Made by a program: the position numbers and the translations under genes. Below are positions 61,086-64,000 of a stretch of 64,000 nt of DNA, in pieces. Location of the stretch: NCBI GenBank assembly GCA_030652345.1, contig JAUSAU010000043.1:1-64000 (forward strand), in the 5' to 3' direction. The DNA comes from Coriobacteriia bacterium. GTDB taxonomy: Bacteria > Actinomycetota > Coriobacteriia > Anaerosomatales > PALSA-660. Each line of letters begins with the position of its first letter. Position 1 is the stretch's first letter. The notes below the pieces were generated by a model. It saw only the letters and a list, made by a program, of their open reading frames with translations. It searched no databases and was not told where the DNA came from.

Positions 61086-61327
61086 CTCACCATCCCGCGG
61101 TACTGCGCGAGCGCGTCCTCCGCGCCGGCCCGGCCCCACATGTCCTGGACGCGCGAGTCGAAGCAGACGGCCTGCGCGAGGCGCATGAAGTCCTCCACGC
61201 TCGGGTCGAAGACCTGCACGCCGGTCTGCGCGGTGGCGGATGCGATGATCATCGTCGAGACAGCCCGGCCGAAGGTGTCTTCGAGTCGCGCCTTCAGGTG
61301 GTTGTCGATGGCCTCTTTCGCGGTCAT
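61067..61327 (-). CDS. Small hydrogenase-operon protein
   Basis: An 86-residue helical protein with one cysteine (AVCFDSRVQDMWG). Its ATG overlaps the large-subunit stop (ATGA), so it is translated from the hydrogenase mRNA. I do not recognise a family; an assembly or regulatory role for the hydrogenase is the simplest reading. Confidence 0.75.
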   Translation of the reverse strand: MTAKEAIDNHLKARLEDTFGRAVSTMIIASATAQTGVQVFDPSVEDFMRLAQAVCFDSRVQDMWGRAGAEDALAQYRGMVSQGLVS

Positions 61328-62742
61328 CACTCGCTCACCCCCTGCTGGTCGAGCAGTACGCCGCCGGGGCCGTAGAGTCTGACGACGAGGGGCATCCGCC
61401 CGATCTCGTGCGTCGAGCACGACAGGCACGGATCGTAGGCGCGGATGCCGACCTCCATGCGGCGCAGCGCGCCGTCGCTGATGCGGCCGTCGGCGATGGC
61501 GCCGTCCGCTGCGGCCCGCACCGCCTCGTTGATCGCCGCGTTGTTCTGGGTCGTGGCGACGACCAGCTCGGCCTTCGTCACGCGGCCGACCTCGTCCGCC
61601 TCGTAGTAGTGGAAGAGCGTCCCGCGCGGAGCCTCGACCGCTGCCGCGCCGCATCCGGCCCGGCGCTCGACCTTCACGCGGACGTCCGTGCTGATGATCT
61701 CGTCGTCCGAGAGCAAGACGACGAGGCGCTCGACGGCCGCGAGCAGTTCGATCATGCGCGCCCAGTGGTACGCCAGCGGATGCTGGACGGGACGGCCGAG
61801 CTCCTGGCGGAAGTCGGCCAGCGCGGCGTCGGAGAGCGGTCCGCTCGCCCACTCCACGATCGAGGTGCGGGCCAGGGGGCCGACGCGGTACGAGCCCTCG
61901 ATCTCGCCGAGCTCGCGGATGTAGGGCATCTTCGCGTAGCTCCACGGGACGATGCGCTCGGCGATGTGCGAGCGGAAGTCGCTCGCCGGGAACTCGGCCA
62001 CGTGCAGGCCGTCGGGCGGGACGATCCGCACGGTGCCGTCATAGAACCCGAGTGTGCCGTCGTCGCGGGTCTGCGCGAGGAAGCGCGTCGGCGTGACGGG
62101 GATGTCGTCGTTCTCGTCGATGAGGCGCAGGGTGCACTGCCGCGCGAGGCGCTCGGCCTCGACCGCCTCCGGAAGCGCGGCACGGGCCTGGGCGAGAAGC
62201 GCCTTGCGCACGTCGGGGTCGAGCGGCTTGGTCACGCCGCCAGGGATGGCGGTGACGGGATGGCCCGCCTGTCCGCCGACCGCCTCGACCACACCCTGAC
62301 CCAGTTTGCGCAGGCCGATCGCGCGCTTGGCGAGGTCCGGACGGGCGCCGAGGACGCCGAGCAGGTCGCGGCTCGCGCCGTCGCCGGTCAGGAAGTCAGG
62401 TCCGGCCAGGAAGAAGAAGTGCAGGGCGTGGTCCTGGATCAGGCCGCCCGTGTGCATGAGCTCGCGCAGCATGACTCCGGCCTTCGGCGGGGTCACGCCG
62501 AGCAGGTCCTCCGCGGCCTTGACCGCCGCGAGATGGTGGCTGACCGGGCAGATCCCGCAGATGCGGCTCGTCACGAGCGGCATCTCCCAGATCATGCGGC
62601 CTTCGACGAGCTTCTCGAAGCCGCGGAACTCGATGGAGTTGAAGTGCGCGTCCGCGACACGGCCGTCGTCGCCGAGGTGGATCGAGATCGTGCCGTGCCC
62701 TTCGACGCGCTTGATGGGGGCAAGTCTGATCACGCTGCTCAT
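61327..62742 (-). CDS. mvhA: [NiFe] hydrogenase large subunit (group 3, Mvh/Hox-like)
   Basis: A 471-residue catalytic subunit carrying the NiFe(CN)2CO site. L1 motif RICGICPVSHHLAAVKAAEDLLG (about residue 61), L2 motif DPCLSCSTH near residue 443, so both cysteine pairs are intact. A C-terminal tail of about 26 residues after the last His is the peptide removed by the protease encoded opposite. Group 3 assignment (cytoplasmic, bidirectional or Hdr-linked) rests on the lack of a signal peptide in the small subunit and the MvhD neighbour. Catalyses reversible H2 oxidation. Confidence 0.95.
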   Translation of the reverse strand: MSSVIRLAPIKRVEGHGTISIHLGDDGRVADAHFNSIEFRGFEKLVEGRMIWEMPLVTSRICGICPVSHHLAAVKAAEDLLGVTPPKAGVMLRELMHTGGLIQDHALHFFFLAGPDFLTGDGASRDLLGVLGARPDLAKRAIGLRKLGQGVVEAVGGQAGHPVTAIPGGVTKPLDPDVRKALLAQARAALPEAVEAERLARQCTLRLIDENDDIPVTPTRFLAQTRDDGTLGFYDGTVRIVPPDGLHVAEFPASDFRSHIAERIVPWSYAKMPYIRELGEIEGSYRVGPLARTSIVEWASGPLSDAALADFRQELGRPVQHPLAYHWARMIELLAAVERLVVLLSDDEIISTDVRVKVERRAGCGAAAVEAPRGTLFHYYEADEVGRVTKAELVVATTQNNAAINEAVRAAADGAIADGRISDGALRRMEVGIRAYDPCLSCSTHEIGRMPLVVRLYGPGGVLLDQQGVSE

Positions 62743-63644
62743 CGGTCGCTCCCCTCGCTTCCGTGGTCATAGATCGTGGGGAAGGTCGAGACCGGCATCG
62801 TGAAGCGGTACCCGGTGCCGATGAGGTCGTCCAGGAACATGATGGCGCCGGCAGGGAGTACCGCCGCGAGGGTGTCGACCATCTTGCCGCCCTGCTCGAA
62901 GTCGAGGCGCGACGGGCCCATGCAGCCGCGACACGGTGAGTTGGCCTTCACGCAGCGGGCGTCACAGCCCTCGCGCGTCATCGGGCCCATGCAGATCACG
63001 CCCTGCTCGAGGAAGCAGCGCTCCGGATCGATGACGTCGAGCTCCATGACGGAGTAGACGGCGTCGGAGACGAACTCCTTGCTGTGATGGAGCATGGTCT
63101 CGTGCTTCCGGCCGCACTCGATGCAGAGGTTGCGATGCGGCGCCGGGATCGGACGGCCGGCGAGCAGCGACTGGATCGCCTCGACCAGGTCCTTGGTCAC
63201 GGGAGCGCACCCGGGGACGTACGCGTCGACCCGCACGATGTCGTGCAGCGGCCTGACGCGCGGAGAGAGCTCGGGGATCGAACCGTCGCCGGCCGAGCGG
63301 CCCATCTCGGTGCCCTCGCCGTACGCGCTGGACATGACGTCGCGGCGCGGGTGCAGGTTCCGCAGAGCGCCGATGCCGCCGAAGGACGAGCACGAGCCCA
63401 TCGCGACGAGCGTGGTCGCCTTCGCCCGCGCGATCCGGGCGGTCTCCTCGTCATGGACGGTGGCGACGGCGCCCTCGACCAGGATGATGTCGGCCACCGG
63501 GATGTCGTCCCCGACGGTGAACGGCGAGTGGATGAGGTCGACTGCGCCGAGCAGGTCGACGAGGCCCTCATGCGCGTCGAGCAGAGCGGTGTGACAGCCG
63601 TAGCAGCCCGAGAGCGCGACGGTTGCGAGCGTCGGCTTGGTCAC
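62739..63644 (-). CDS. mvhG: [NiFe] hydrogenase small subunit (group 3, Mvh-like)
   Basis: A 301-residue Fe-S subunit. The proximal cluster ligands are in SGCYGC (about residue 13), MGSCSSFGG (about 93) and VPGCAPV (about 147); further clusters use CIECGRK, CFLEQGVICMG and CRGCMGP. No Tat signal peptide, so cytosolic. GTG start at 63644 with strong RBS AAAGGAGG and a GTGA overlap with the upstream MvhD-like gene; ATGA overlap with the large subunit. Confidence 0.95.
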   Translation of the reverse strand: MTKPTLATVALSGCYGCHTALLDAHEGLVDLLGAVDLIHSPFTVGDDIPVADIILVEGAVATVHDEETARIARAKATTLVAMGSCSSFGGIGALRNLHPRRDVMSSAYGEGTEMGRSAGDGSIPELSPRVRPLHDIVRVDAYVPGCAPVTKDLVEAIQSLLAGRPIPAPHRNLCIECGRKHETMLHHSKEFVSDAVYSVMELDVIDPERCFLEQGVICMGPMTREGCDARCVKANSPCRGCMGPSRLDFEQGGKMVDTLAAVLPAGAIMFLDDLIGTGYRFTMPVSTFPTIYDHGSEGSDR

Positions 63645-64000
63645 AGCGGGCCTCCTTTCCCGTTCACGAGGGTGCCCAGCAGAGAGAAGACTCCGTTGAC
63701 CGATGCCGTGAAGACATCGCCTTCGGTCGGCGAGATGTCGATGACGCGCAGCCGGTCCGCGTCGAGTCCGCGCGACCTGATGACCGTCCGCAGCAGGCTC
63801 ATGCGCCGATCCATGTCGAGGTTGCCGATCACGTTGTGGCAGTGGCCTTCCCGGCAGCGGAAGACGGTGACGCCGTCGAAGCCGGCACGGAACGCCGCGA
63901 GGACGTAGAGCGTGTCGAGCCGGCCGCCGCACGGGATGCGCAGCGGCAGGAAGCCGGACGGGAACGCCTCGCCGCCGGAGGCCGCGAGCTCACCGGCGCG
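63641..64000 (-). CDS. mvhD: MvhD/hydrogenase delta subunit, 5' end cut by window edge
   Basis: The C-terminal 119 residues of an MvhD-family iron-sulfur protein; the start lies beyond base 64000. LRIPCGGRLDTLYVLAAFRAGFDGVTVF and CREGHCHNVIGNLDMDRRM are the family pattern (cysteines for a [2Fe-2S] cluster). MvhD passes electrons from the hydrogenase to heterodisulfide reductase, so hdrA-type genes are expected just right of the window. Supports a confurcating/bifurcating role for this hydrogenase. Confidence 0.88.
   Translation of the reverse strand, partial: RAGELAASGGEAFPSGFLPLRIPCGGRLDTLYVLAAFRAGFDGVTVFRCREGHCHNVIGNLDMDRRMSLLRTVIRSRGLDADRLRVIDISPTEGDVFTASVNGVFSLLGTLVNGKGGPL

Overview
The window is very GC-rich and densely coded, with many 4-bp ATGA/GTGA gene overlaps. 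It combines strictly anaerobic functions (four-subunit 2-oxoacid:ferredoxin oxidoreductase, [NiFe] hydrogenase with its maturation genes, ferredoxin, an [FeFe]-hydrogenase-like sensor) with actinobacterial traits: a PGI of the Tal-PGI type, promoters of the TANNNT-N6-ATG leaderless form, and a small SRP RNA next to dnaX. This suggests an anaerobic or microaerotolerant actinobacterium near the Coriobacteriia. That placement is inference from gene content, not a phylogeny.

Layout. 1-5.7 kb: dnaK (cut by the left edge), ferredoxin, sugar-nucleotide epimerase, lon. 5.8-10.8 kb: two envelope proteins, a membrane-anchored PIN-TPR protein, trxB and trxA. 10.8-16.6 kb: a small helical protein and a zinc-ribbon/HEPN-like protein lead into hypF-hypC-hypD-hypE. 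16.6-21.6 kb: a secreted glucuronyl C5-epimerase-like protein, a DMT exporter, PGI, a lipoprotein. 21.6-27.1 kb: a six-gene minus-strand operon (glycosyltransferase, TauE-like permease, acetyltransferase, LytS/LytTR two-component pair, phosphodiesterase). 27.2-32.9 kb: AmrS-like radical SAM enzyme, an [FeFe]-hydrogenase-like protein fused to GGDEF, QueT, a PocR-GAF-HD-GYP protein preceded by a perfect CRP-type palindrome. 32.9-40.2 kb: lysC-asd-response regulator-histidine kinase, and a second HD-GYP protein. 40.3-43.4 kb: porCDAB. 43.6-48.2 kb: a secreted protein and pstSCAB. 48.4-51.3 kb: ffs-dnaX-ybaB-recR. 51.4-54.5 kb: Rrf2 regulator-cydAB. 54.5-60.6 kb: hypothetical proteins, a heme-c-type sensor diguanylate cyclase, an extradiol dioxygenase and an ABC ATPase. 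60.6-64 kb: hydrogenase maturation protease facing an Mvh-type [NiFe] hydrogenase operon (cut by the right edge).

How it fits together. Hydrogen metabolism appears twice (hypFCDE; mvhDGA plus protease), linked to ferredoxin-dependent 2-oxoacid oxidation; cytochrome bd under an Fe-S type Rrf2 regulator would handle oxygen. Four c-di-GMP enzymes with intact catalytic motifs lie here. At least two carry redox or H2-type sensory modules (H-cluster-like plus Fe-S; CxxCH heme), so the strongest system-level idea is that redox or hydrogen status is converted to c-di-GMP. No CRISPR array, tRNA, rRNA, transposase or prophage was recognised. Domain calls come from reading motifs by eye; no database search was run.
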